Shown here: positions 35,526 through 45,559 of the stretch, one piece after another | How positions within the stretch are numbered: position 1 is the stretch's first letter | How the letters are laid out: the number at the start of each line of letters is the position of its first letter | Source: Cheiracanthium punctorium | Lineage: Eukaryota > Arthropoda > Arachnida > Araneae > Cheiracanthiidae | Direction of reading: 5' to 3' | Assembly: GCA_038373885.1 (NCBI GenBank) | Contig: JAWZYV010011608.1 | Span: 124,001 to 188,000 of the forward strand | Length of the DNA: 64,000 nt | Made by a program: the position numbers and the translations under genes | Notes under the pieces: generated by a model | Databases searched by the model: none | What the model was told of the DNA's origin: nothing | The model's input: the letters and a program-made list of their open reading frames with translations, nothing else

Positions 35526-35722
35526 ATGTGACTAGCAGGTCAAACTCTGGTGCCCAGTTGAAGGAGAGATGACCAGCGTCACCGGATGCAAATCCTTGGA
35601 TGTAATAGTCCAGTTTGGGAAGTAACCAGTCTGGTATTGGATCACCAGAACAAGAACTTAAAAGTCCGTCACAGAGAATTCAAGCTCCCTCCACTAGTTT
35701 ACTGTTTCACATTCTCAAATGC
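35526..35722 (-). other. Hr38: NR4A exon 1 (leader, or non-AUG coding)
   Basis: The exon runs from a start site about 30 bp below the TATA box to the donor CACAT|gtgagt. From an in-frame TGA (35680-35682) to the donor the frame is open for 51 codons and includes DWLLPKLDYYIQGFASGDAG and FNWAPEFDLLVT. It leaves one base, which matches the phase needed by exon 2. No ATG is present in this frame. It is either 5' UTR with a chance open frame or a coding N-terminus using another upstream exon or a non-AUG start. Confidence 0.6.
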
Positions 35723-35739
35723 TCTGGGTGCCGTCTTCG

Positions 35740-35931
35740 CGCCGCTCCTATATACACTTCGTTCAGTTCCCGGGCTGGTGTGACGTCGGGAGCGCCAACG
35801 TCATCTTCCGGCGGCGACGTCATGCGGCGCGGAGCCAATGGAAGCGGGGAAGAGGAGTTCCGTGACGTAGTCGCGAGGAAACGTCAGCGGGATCCTACAT
35901 GAGGCAACGATCAATAAGCAGGGCTACGTCA
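35740..35931 (-). promoter_or_regulatory. NR4A core promoter with CRE cluster
   Basis: A minus-strand TATA box, TATATAG (35748-35754), lies about 30 bp upstream of the expected start near 35720. Upstream are a CRE-like TGACGTCG (35781-35788), AACGTCAT (about 35797-35804), a CRE CGACGTCA (35815-35822), CCAAT (35835-35839), TGACGTAG (35863-35870), ACGTCA (35881-35886) and TACGTCA (35925-35931). The segment is the most GC-rich in the window. This matches the known cAMP/CREB-inducible promoters of NR4A genes. Confidence 0.8.
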
Positions 35932-36732
35932 GGTGTGTAGCTGTACCGTTGCCACTGGAAACAGAAGTAGCTGTCAGATGGGATGTTATGGAAAATCCGG
36001 GCTCGGGATTCCGAAATATTTTCAAAGGCATCCCTCAAGTTGTTTGGGCCGTGAGGTTCTAAGATTAGAAAATTTCGAAATGCAGCCCGTTTACTCGCGT
36101 AATACTGAATTGGGCACGTAAGAGTTTAATCCTGAGATGCGTTATAAATGCAGTTTAGTGGAGCGTTTATTTTTAAATTCTTATAAGAGCACACATGTGC
36201 GGACGTTTATGTGTGTATATGTCGCTTTTTAAAAATTTCCATTCATAATGCATACGTATATAACGCGAAATTTGTCATACTCTATTCATGCTCTTTTAAA
36301 TGCGTACGTTTATATAGACTTCATGTGGAATATCACCCAGCTTGCGATTATAAAACATACTTATCATACATTGATTCATACATTGCAGTGGTGATATCGC
36401 GAAGTATTCCTATAATTTCAATGAAGTTTTAACTTTTATATGTCTAATTTACATAATAAATAATCAGTAATAGACAATGTCTATATTTAAAAACTTACAC
36501 GATCACTTGTGATTTTTTCCCCCCTCGACTTCATTTTTGCAAGCCTATTGCAGTACTGTATTTAAAAAATGCGTTTTTTAAATTTCGCTTAAATGTACTC
36601 AAAATTCTCTCAATCATTTTAATGCATTAAATCATTTTAAAGTGTATGGTAACGAACTTATAGCACAGGAAATAGTGCTCGAAAAATTCATTTTACTCCG
36701 AAGCGCAAACTGGACGGAATGAAGGAACCTCT

Positions 36733-38212
36733 TTCACTGCGTGCAGCGTCTTGCAGCAGTAAAGACAGTTTTACAGGCAAAATAAAATCGTCGGTCAAAA
36801 GATAATAATGTAGTTTATTAATTTAAACGCTTTAACCTCTCACAGGCTAGTAAAAAGTTGCATCGCTCAAAACATAATTATCAATAAAATTTATTTATTT
36901 ATTTGTTAATGCTTTAACTTTTTACAACCCAATAAAAAATATAGACTCGCTCAAGAAATAACAATTAATACAGTTTATTTATTTATTAAATTCAGCATAG
37001 GTTTTCAAAAGATAATTCAATTTTTTTCTTTTTCTTTATTTTAATGCCTTAACTTTTAACAGAATGGTAAAAAAATATAGCCTTGCTCGATAAATAATAA
37101 CTAATACAGTTTATTTATTTATTTGATGCTTTAACATTTTACAAGCCAGCATAGCATCGCCCAATAAAAAATAATTCAGTTTATTTAATTTTTAATACAA
37201 CATCGTTCAAAAGATATTTAATACAATTAATGTATTTGTTCATTTTTGAGGCTGTAAATTTTAATAAACCAATAAAAATGTACCATGTAATAATAATTAA
37301 TACAGTCTATTGATTTACTTCATTATTTAACAATTTATAGGCCAATAAAAAGTAGCCTTGCTCAAAAGATAATAACTGTTATAGTTTTTTTTGTATTATT
37401 TTTTAGTATTTTATTTTTGCGCAGGTAATAGGTTAATGTTTTATTAAAAAAAATTTTTTTTTGGCAAGAGAAAATTAGCATATGTAACAGAAAGATTTAA
37501 AAAAAAAATAGGAATCAAGTTTCAGTCACAGTTAAAAATACGTACGGAAATTAATAAAAAGGGCTTTTTCTACCCTTTTCAAGAAAATGTTCTGTTTTTA
37601 ATATTAGTCAGGTGTGACTAATGGGAACAGCATAAAAATATTTTATGGATATAGCTATTGCCTTCATTTAAATGAATAATATCCTTTCAAGTATAAAAAG
37701 GCAAAATATTTTGTTAAGTTAAAAAATAGTTAATTAAAAGATATCTTAAACTGAGTTAAGGACATATTTAATCAAAGCGTAAAGTTCCAATAAAAGCTAC
37801 GTCATTTAATTTGGTCTTTGCAGTTTTTAAAAGGATATAAGTGATAATACACATGTCTGTACTATAATATGCTTTCAAAATATATCCGTAACCATATTTG
37901 ACAGCTTAAGAATATGCAGTAAGATTTTCTAAAGCAGTTTCTGCGCAAACATTAGTTGAATAACGACGTCGATTCTAACTAAATGTATTAACACACAATT
38001 TGTTTCTTTTTCTTCGAAATTGTTTTCAGCTTTTATATACAAGAAACAGCATTAGTATGCACAATGAAGATCTTATATTTCGAATTTAGTTGTGCAGCTG
38101 TAAGAAGTGTGGAGGGGGGGGGGGGTGGTTAAAGTGAGGCTCCAAGTTCAGCGAAAGGAAATTCTTCACTGCGTGCTGAGTTTCACAGCAGTAAAGACAG
38201 TTTTACAGGTGA
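36733..38212. repeat. Degenerate tandem array bracketed by a direct repeat
   Basis: From about 36790 to 37420 a unit of roughly 75-130 bp recurs about seven times. Its core is '(c)t(t)gctcaaaagataataattaatacag' followed by TTTATTTATTTATT and 'gctttaac..tttacaagccaataaaaa' (cores near 36866, 36946, 37086, 37157, 37204, 37285 and 37356). A separate block, ACTGCGTGC...CAGCAGTAAAGACAGTTTTACAGG, occurs at about 36735-36778 and again at about 38167-38210, so the interval is bracketed by a direct repeat. A G-run lies at 38113-38125. Confidence 0.6.
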
Positions 38213-39279
38213 AATAAGATGTAGGGAGTATTGCTCGAAATGACAAATAATAATAAATCAGGTCTGGGAGGGATTTTGGTACTTTTCATTAATTTTTAAA
38301 AGATACTTGGAAGATATCTTATTCATAAAGAAGAAACTACTTAAATCTAGTAAGAATTGTTATTAAATGAGAAGTTATTGGTAAAAGCATGCTTTAAAGT
38401 TTAAAAAAAAAGTTTCACGCGACGAAACATAATTTTTTACATTAAATTTTACAGACTTAGTGTTGTGCAAATACCTGTAAATATGCTTTATTTGTAAATA
38501 AGAATTATTCAGTAAACTTTTATAAAACAAAACAAATATGGCTGCCGAATTCTCAAAAACTAATTCTCATTCTAGATAGTAACTAACTATATTTCTAAAT
38601 TATAAAAATCATTATTAATTTTCAGTTCTCGACTTTTTCGATGAATCTAATTAACCGTTTTGTTACTAAGAATATTTGATGGTTGACTGTTAGGGATCAT
38701 CATTTGAAAGTACATTCCTTCCTTTAACAACCCTTAATAGAATTGGATTTTTTTATTTATAAAGTTTGTATTGTACTTTATAAAATATAAATAAATGCTT
38801 TGAGAGTTCATTTAAAATTTAAAAATACAATGGATCCTTTTTCTTCCAAACATATATTTCCGTAATAACTACGATTCTGTAATTTTTACTAAAGATAAAA
38901 ACTGCTCTAAATAAAGCAAAATAATCATTTTAATTTGTTTCTTGGAAAATGTGTGGTTTTTTTACTACTTTGTTTCAAGAGCTTAAGAGCTTTCTTCCTA
39001 TCCTTTTTTTAATGATAAAAGGTGTTTTTTTTTTTTAAATAAAGGTAAATTTGATAAAAATAACCATTAAAAATGATGTTGCAATTATAATATAATTCTG
39101 TAATTTTACAGGAATTGACTGCTGATGTGTTTGAAACTGATCTTACCTAAATTTTAAAATATTCGTTTAGGGCAATATTTTTGAAGAAAATATTTCAACA
39201 AAAAAATTAAATCTTAGTCAAAACATAAATCGGAAGTTAATTTATCAAGTGCACAATGAGTTTCTGTTTTTGAAAGCTT

Positions 39280-39560
39280 GGCAAATCATCGACCAGCTTC
39301 GAAGGCCGTCAGTGACCGTCCGCTAGACAAGTAAACTTCCCTCGCGCCTCGCATGACCCTGACCTCACGAACTGAATCGATACATTTGGCGACTTTTCGC
39401 CAAGTACGAAGAATTATGGTCTGGCGATTTTCTTCCTCCGTTTCGTCCCTCGGCTGTGACGTCGTAAGTCAAAAAGAATCGATGCAAACTTGACCGTTCG
39501 ATACTGTTTTTCCGGAGACGCTAAGACCGTGGCAACCAAGAACACTATCATCTCCTTTCG
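39280..39560. promoter_or_regulatory. GC-richer island with CRE variant
   Basis: This patch stands out from AT-rich surroundings and contains TGACGTCG (39457-39464), TGACCTCA (about 39360-39367) and several CpGs. No coding frame is recognised. It is a candidate enhancer of the NR4A gene about 3.7 kb upstream of its start. Confidence 0.4.
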
Positions 39561-39889
39561 TGGGAAGCCTTGAACGCTACGTTTGGGAAATACACATTCT
39601 TAAAACTTTTACTTTCCCTATTTCACTTTCTAAAAAGTTTCTGTCAGGCATTAAATACGTTTTGATTGTTCCAAAAAGTTTCCAGTTGCTTTTATGTTAT
39701 TTTAAAAGTTATTAACTAACTTATCCTGGATTTTTTTAAGTGAGCCCCCCTCCTCTGTTATACTAACCGTATTCTACCAAATATAGTTGGCTGTTTTGAG
39801 GAGCAGAATTTAGTTAGTTACATTTTGCTAAAATATAGCTATAGCGAAATAGCGTCAGCCCCTGGGCATTACCTATTGAAAATTCTACA

Positions 39890-40510
39890 AGGACTAGTGT
39901 AGTGTTCCAATAGTTCGAGTCTCGCTTGATCCAGATTCATTTTAATCAAGTTACTGAAAAAATACTTCCAATTTTTTTTTTCCTATTCTGCTTACAAAAA
40001 CAGAGTTCTAAATATTTTATGTTCATCTTTGATCAAGAAGTTCTCGAAAACTTGATCGAAGAAATGTTTTTCATCCTAGGAAAAAAACAACTATCAAGAA
40101 CTTCAAATTGTCAAACAAATTATCGCGCACACTCATTAAACCACTGCAAGCGTACTTACGTTGCTCAATTTTTGAAGACCGAGTCCACCTAAGCTCAAGA
40201 ACTTCAAATCCGAGCCCGATATTATTTAAATGAGAGCCCAAGCTTTCAGACAATTAAGAAATAAAAGTCAATTAACTTTGATAAAGTGCAATAAATTTAA
40301 GAAAAATTAAAGACAAATACAATAGTAAAATCTTAATGCGCTTTCTAATTTTTTTATTTCGCCAGTGAATCATTGTTTAAAATGTGTTTAAAAGAAGTAT
40401 GTTTAATAAATGAAACATTTCTCATGAGCCCGAACACAATCCTGAATGCGTGAATGACACAGCCCGGGCTTCGGCTCGAGCTCAAGTTGAGCCCATCTCA
40501 TCTTTATAAA
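39890..40510. repeat. Uncharacterised repeat with GAGCCCGAGC-type motifs
   Basis: The words 'tccgagcccga', 'gagagcccaagc', 'gagcccgaac', 'agcccgggcttcggctcgag' and 'ttgagccc' recur between about 40170 and 40500. 'tgatc(c/a)a' plus 'ctcgaaaacttgatcga' occur near 39930-40060. The pattern suggests an old mobile element with subterminal repeats. The class is not recognised. Confidence 0.35.
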
Positions 40511-40608
40511 GTGTGCGTATGTACATCATAAGAATTATTGACCAGGAATATTAATAAAGTGTGATTAAATTTATACTTAATCTCCTTAATTAGTGAATAT
40601 TTATGTAA

Positions 40609-40690
40609 ATCCCGTTTAAACGAGTTTTTTTTCGCTTATCCGACATGGACTTGTTTTGCATTAACTCGGATAATTGGGATTCCACACCCG
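40609..40690. mobile_element. Tigger/pogo-like terminal fragment
   Basis: AATCCCGTTTAAACGAG at the left and CTCGGATAATTGGGATTCCA at the right resemble the inverted ends of pogo/Tigger elements. The fragment is short and eroded. Confidence 0.35.
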
Positions 40691-41116
40691 TTGTCCCAAA
40701 CATATTGCACGTGAAAGGAGTACAAGTATTAACAAAGGATAAGTTTTGGTGATTTTCTATTTTAAAAAACCCATATAAAATAACACTCCATTAATTTTAT
40801 CCGTTTCTTTGGTTTTGAAAATAATACCTATACACCCAGGACCACCTTATGCACACTTCCGTGATTGTCATTTTATCAACACTTTCCAATAAAGTTTCAT
40901 GATTTTGGTTTGTCTGTCTGTCTGTCTGTCCATACCATAAATATATATCGACTAATACCATCGATTATAAATGTTATTACTATGTACCCTATTGAAAGTG
41001 GTGTAAGAAACATTCATAGTATTTTTACAGGAGCACTCAAAAGTTCTAATACCTTAACGGTTTGTGAGCAGTTTACAGATATTAATTCATCTTTACCACA
41101 GTACAGTAGGCATATG

Positions 41117-41266
41117 CAGTGGAATCCGATTAATGGAATATCAGCTAAAGGAATATTTCGTTTATTATAATAAATTTTCAATCTACCCGGATAATGGAAT
41201 ATCCCGCTTATTAGAAATTAAATGCATAGCTAACTGTCTATTCCACTAAGCGGGTTTCGACCGTAG
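41117..41266. mobile_element. Small Tigger-like MITE
   Basis: It starts CAGTGGAATCCGATTAATGG, ends near AAGCGGGTTTCGACCGTAG, and contains 'ggataatggaatatcccgct'. The wording of the ends (CAGT.GAA..CG..TAATGG) is of the pogo/Tigger type. It is non-coding. Confidence 0.45.
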
Positions 41267-41339
41267 TTGTTTTCTCTTCATTTAAAAGATTAAAAAAGTA
41301 AATAAAGTTCTTTTGCAGCTCTTTTTATGCTAAAATATT

Positions 41340-41499
41340 CAAAATCTTAAAATGAATGCATATATTGTACATACACTTACTTTTATGCAATATTTTTCGA
41401 ATAAAAAAATGGATAATTTTATGATCGTTTTCTTGTAAATAATATTACCATTAAGGGGTTAAGTATCTCTTAACAAACGATCAGTAAAAAACAAAATTA
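41340..41499 (+). repeat. 160-bp direct repeat, copy 1
   Basis: It is nearly identical to 43228-43387, differing at only a few positions. Shared words include AAAATCTTAAAATGAATGCA, 'cttacttttatgcaatattt' and 'aaggggttaagtatctctta'. Confidence 0.9.
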
Positions 41500-42480
41500 C
41501 ATGAATAGCAATACAATATTTTTGTGTTTATGTCCAAAATCTTGCCAAGCTGGATATCGATACATCGCCATATTTGGCGGCGAAAAAATAATCCAGTTGT
41601 GTTGAAAAGTGTTCTACTATCAGTGTATTTAACAAGATTTATCTTTCTCGTATTACTGAGATTTCGCTAACTGTATTTACTGAAAAGTTGTGCCGAGTCA
41701 TTCCTAATGCACCTTGAGGACCGTAACGTAAATCCCCCCCCCCCGTTTATCAATTATTACAAATCGGTATACCAAAGAATTCTTGGCTCGTAAAACTTAC
41801 ACGAAAAAAATGCTCAAAAAGCATTATTTTATCCGCTTCAACTTAATGTAACTCTAAGTTCCTTCAAGAAGATGGAAATAAAGGATGAATCAGCCGGAAG
41901 TTATTACCGATTATTCCCGTAGGCAAACACTGTCGATGTAATCGTAATTTTTTGAATGCTGATGGGGGATGAACCGATTAAGTTTGGAAAAACCAAGTCG
42001 TTAACAATTCACTCCAACTCCTCCTATCGAGAAAGGAAGAAAAACCTGTTCATTTGGAAGTTCTTAAGGAAATTCCCCGTGTGTGCTTCAGGTGAACAGA
42101 AAGTTTGTTTAGTGGAGATTGCTACGTAACAGGTTGTTGCATCGCTGTTAGTCGACCACCGTACTATATCTCGGATACAAATGCTAGGACAGTGTAACCT
42201 TGAAAGGGAGTGTTAAAAGATTTCGCTATTTACCTACAGAGATATCAATTTCAGAAAAACCATCTAAGTAAGTTCTTTTCCTTCTTCTTTTATTTCTGTC
42301 GAGATGATGTAGATATATTTTTCCGGATGCATTTGGAAATGCTTATAAACTTCAATCGAAAATACTTAAGTATAAACTTATTAATGTTGTTCTATTTAGT
42401 ACTGAACTTTAAAAAATCTTTGCACAGTGACGTTATGGTATGCTTTCTTTTAAACTGAGGTGCTTTTATATCCTTTAAAG

Positions 42481-42931
42481 CATAGGTTCCCAACCTTTTT
42501 TGAACTGGTGCCCTCTTTTCTAGTGAATATTTCAATACCGTCCCCCTCCCACTCCAGCGAAATAAGAGCGTACATAATGCATGGTGAAAACAAGAATTAA
42601 ATTTAAAAAAATACTAATAGATAGACTATTGTTGGAATTGAAACTCTACTGAATTTCTTCTTCATTTAAAAAAAAGGAATAAAAGTTTTAGAGAGGTATC
42701 TCTTTCTCTCAACAACGAAGTCTCATATCGAAATGGGTGAATTTTCGCTCACGTGATAGAAATGAATTATCAGAGTGATTTTTAAGTCTTTCTTAGACTG
42801 TATTTGGTTAATCTTCCCACTCCCCTCCGTGCCATATCAACGCCTCCTAATTTTCTCTGGGTCTTTTACCGCCTCTCTGAAAGTCTCAAACGCCCACAAG
42901 GGGGCGTTATCGCCCACGTTGGGAACCTATG
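42481..42931. mobile_element. hAT MITE with perfect 8-bp duplication CTTTAAAG
   Basis: The ends are CATAGGTTCCCAAC and GTTGGGAACCTATG, perfect 14-bp inverted repeats. CTTTAAAG flanks both sides (42473-42480 and 42932-42939). The 451-bp element is non-coding and belongs to the CA.AGGTTCCCAAC group of hAT elements. Confidence 0.85.
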
Positions 42932-43227
42932 CTTTAAAGTTTACCAAAGCACCCACATTTGTCCCTAGCACCCTACACATCGCCCTGCTGCAAGTTTTGT
43001 TATATCACAGTTTTTGACTGCGTTTTGAGTACTGTAATATACAGACATTTTAAATAAAGCCACAAAATAATAATTATTGGGGGGGAAGTATTTTATTTGC
43101 TGGAACTGCTTTAAGTGATTGGAATGATTATAAATCTCATTTTCTAATTAACCCCTTCCATCTCGCTCTCGCTGGTGAGTTCAAAAGTTTTGCGCCGAAA
43201 AGATTGGAGCATTTCAATTCTTATGAG

Positions 43228-43387
43228 CAAAATCTTAAAATGAATGCACATATTGTACATACACTTACTTTTATGCAATATTTTTCGAATAAAAAAATAG
43301 TTAATTTTATGATCGTTTTCTTGTAAATAATACTACCATTAAGGGGTTAAGTATCTCTTAACAAACGATCAGTAAAAAAAAAAAATT
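43228..43387 (+). repeat. 160-bp direct repeat, copy 2
   Basis: It is the same block as 41340-41499, 1.9 kb away in the same orientation. The low divergence implies a recent copy. No clear target duplication or terminal repeat was found, so the mechanism is open. Confidence 0.9.
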
Positions 43388-44856
43388 AAAGACTAATTTT
43401 ATTTACATTGTTGGATATTTGAGTTCAAGTTTCTTAGAGAGCCGATCTCCTCATTCTGTAATTTGTTCATATCCTTAAGATCGAAAAATGGTAATTTGCT
43501 TGCACTTTCTTGAAGATAATCTCTGTTTTTTTTTTTTTTCTCATTATTCGAGTTTTTAGAAACTTTGCACCTATGTTATAACGATCTCAGGAGACTGCAT
43601 TCTGCAAACTGAGAAACTCACATCTCAAGTTTTCATTAATGTAAGCAAAATTACTGTCTTTGAAAATATTTTCATGGGTTTGTAAACTCATAAATTATTG
43701 AAAAGTATTGTTAATTGCTTCAAACTTTTCTGCCGACCAATTTTTAACTGTTTGCAATCAAATATTTATTCCAACGGAGTATTCACTGAAAATTATGAAA
43801 GAAAACCACAAAATAAGGAAAACACTTCTATTAATGATAGAAATATGAAAATGAAATCCAAAATAAACGACATGCTATTTTCACGAAGGGAGTACCATGT
43901 CTACCTAAAATGGATTTCGATCAATATTCCAATCAATTAAAAGAGATAAGGCCTCTACACTTTTTTTCCAATATATCTGGGTTGGCAACAAATCATAGCC
44001 CTTGTAAATTAACCCAGTTTTTTTTAGGAACGCATGATGATGGAATAATACACAAAATGTTTTCAACCTAGAAGGAGGTAATCAATTTGCCTAATAGTTT
44101 CTCGTAGTCATGTGCTGATTTTACTGGGGTGTTTTCTGAAGTGTTTTTTATTTGTTTATTTTCGGGCTCCTATGTCATTTTTTTATTTACATTTTCAATA
44201 CTATGTATATACAAAGCATGTGTGTAATTTTAATAGTTAAGAAAACAACAATTTTTAAGTCAATATTTTTACTCAAAGATGAACTAAAATGTATAAATTA
44301 ATTTTTGAGAGAACTTTCAAGATTAAATATTTATTGCAATATAAAAATCCATCTTTCCCCGCCGATCAGTACTGGAGGTATTCAGAAAGTTCATTAAATA
44401 TTACTTTTATTTAAATGTAAAATAATATTTAATGTATTAAAGCATGTGGCACTTACCTACACTTATATAGGAGGTCAAAAAAAGCATTAATGCCTCAAAC
44501 TTTATTAAAATATGTATGAACCGCTTATTTGAGAATCCCCGCAAGTCACTATTTTGATGAAAGTGAGTTTGCACCAGAAACTTATAATTTGCGGGTAGAT
44601 GAAAAACCCTTCAATTCAGGCCCCTTATAAATCTCCACAGAGCAGTCTGAAGTTATTGTTTAGTTGAGGAACCCATGCTTCTAAAAACATCCCCCCCCCC
44701 CATTTCCTCACAAACTGCTATCAGCTGACTTAAGGAGTTTCTCAAATAAGCTGTTCATATTATTCAACATTAAATAAAGTGCTATTTAATGAATTTTCTG
44801 AGTACTTTCTCTGCTGATCGGTGACCTGGGATAGAGTTGTGTGTTGCGGTAAGTGT
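43388..44856. other. AT-rich non-coding DNA
   Basis: No exon or transposon end is recognised. It has a T-run at about 43527-43540 and a C-run at 44690-44701. Confidence 0.5.
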
Positions 44857-44860
44857 TTAA

Positions 44861-45342
44861 CCCTTTAACGCGCAGTGTTCCCGCTCTGGGAACACCAAAC
44901 TCTGACGTTTTGACTGTTGCCAGTCAAGAAGAATAGATTTGATTTCTATAAAAATAGTTGCGGGTGACATAGCTTCACGAGAATCCTTTACTTTTTAGCA
45001 CGTCATTTCCCGTGAAAAAAAATGGTCACGATTATTTTTAACAGCACTGACATCTGCTGAAAAATGTAAGAATGCGAGAACAGCTGGATAGATTGCCCAA
45101 TGCTGAAAAAAGGGCAGCCGTTTCCATCGCTCGACTTAACTACCAGCAAGATGGCGGACGATCGAAACGTTCATCGCGTGCCACTGATCTAGAGACCCTT
45201 TTTTGACGACGGCTGTGCCGCTGCGTCAAAAAAGGGTCTCTAGATCTGTGTCACGCAATGAACGTTTCGATCGTCCGCCAAATTGCTGGTAGTTAAGTCG
45301 AGCGATGGCAACGTCTACCCTTTTTTTAGCATAGGGAAAGGG
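44861..45342. mobile_element. TTAA-flanked piggyBac-like MITE, copy 3 (intact ends)
   Basis: This 482-bp element starts CCCTTTAACGCGCAG and ends GGAAAGGG, with TTAA on both sides (44857-44860 and 45343-45346). TTAA duplication and CCC termini are piggyBac-like traits. It lies in the opposite orientation to copy 2. Its right half is a near-perfect hairpin (about 45099-45333). No transposase is present. Confidence 0.75.
45099..45333. repeat. Large fold-back hairpin within MITE copy 3
   Basis: Arms of about 107-110 bp pair with only scattered mismatches: 'gcagccgtttccatcgctcg' to 'agacccttttttgacg' on the left, and 'cgtcaaaaaagggtct' to 'gagcgatggcaacgtctacc' on the right. The spacer is about 15 bp. 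A transcript through it would form a long double-stranded stem. Confidence 0.8.
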
Positions 45343-45539
45343 TTAAGCTGGAGAGGCAGCACATTTTTCAGAAACGTAAGACAGCTTTTTCCCGTCTGGG
45401 CATGGTGGCAGAAGAATCCGAATAGGTAATCATAGATTATTCTTGCTAAAATGTTTGCACGTGTATATTTTACATCTTCCCATACCTATTTAAATGCACT
45501 TTCAAGAGAGAAAATACATTAATCCGAAGACAGAGACTT

Positions 45540-45556
45540 TGGCGCCCTCTAGCGCC
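45540..45556. promoter_or_regulatory. CTCF-like motif
   Basis: TGGCGCCCTCTAGCGCC resembles the reverse complement of the CTCF core (GCGCC.CCT.GTGG). It is a motif reading only; no binding is implied. Confidence 0.3.
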
Positions 45557-45559
45557 TTT

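Larger units (their letters stand above)
40880..41640. repeat. Dispersed repeat, copy A (TGTC run), interrupted
   Basis: It begins with a TGTC tetranucleotide run (about 40910-40930) and shares blocks with 51200-51645: 'atgtaccctatt(g/t)aaa', 'cattcatag(t/.)', and near its end 'atatcg...catcgcc.tatttgg' and 'gtgttcta(c/t)(t/a)atca'. The middle is interrupted by a Tigger-like MITE (41117-41266) and the 160-bp block at 41340-41499. The element class is unknown. Confidence 0.5.

Noticed and set aside
41568..41577. Perfect SRE-type CCATATTTGG upstream of NR4A
   Set aside because: It lies within a dispersed repeat, and the sister copy near 51565 does not keep it, so a regulatory role is not supported.
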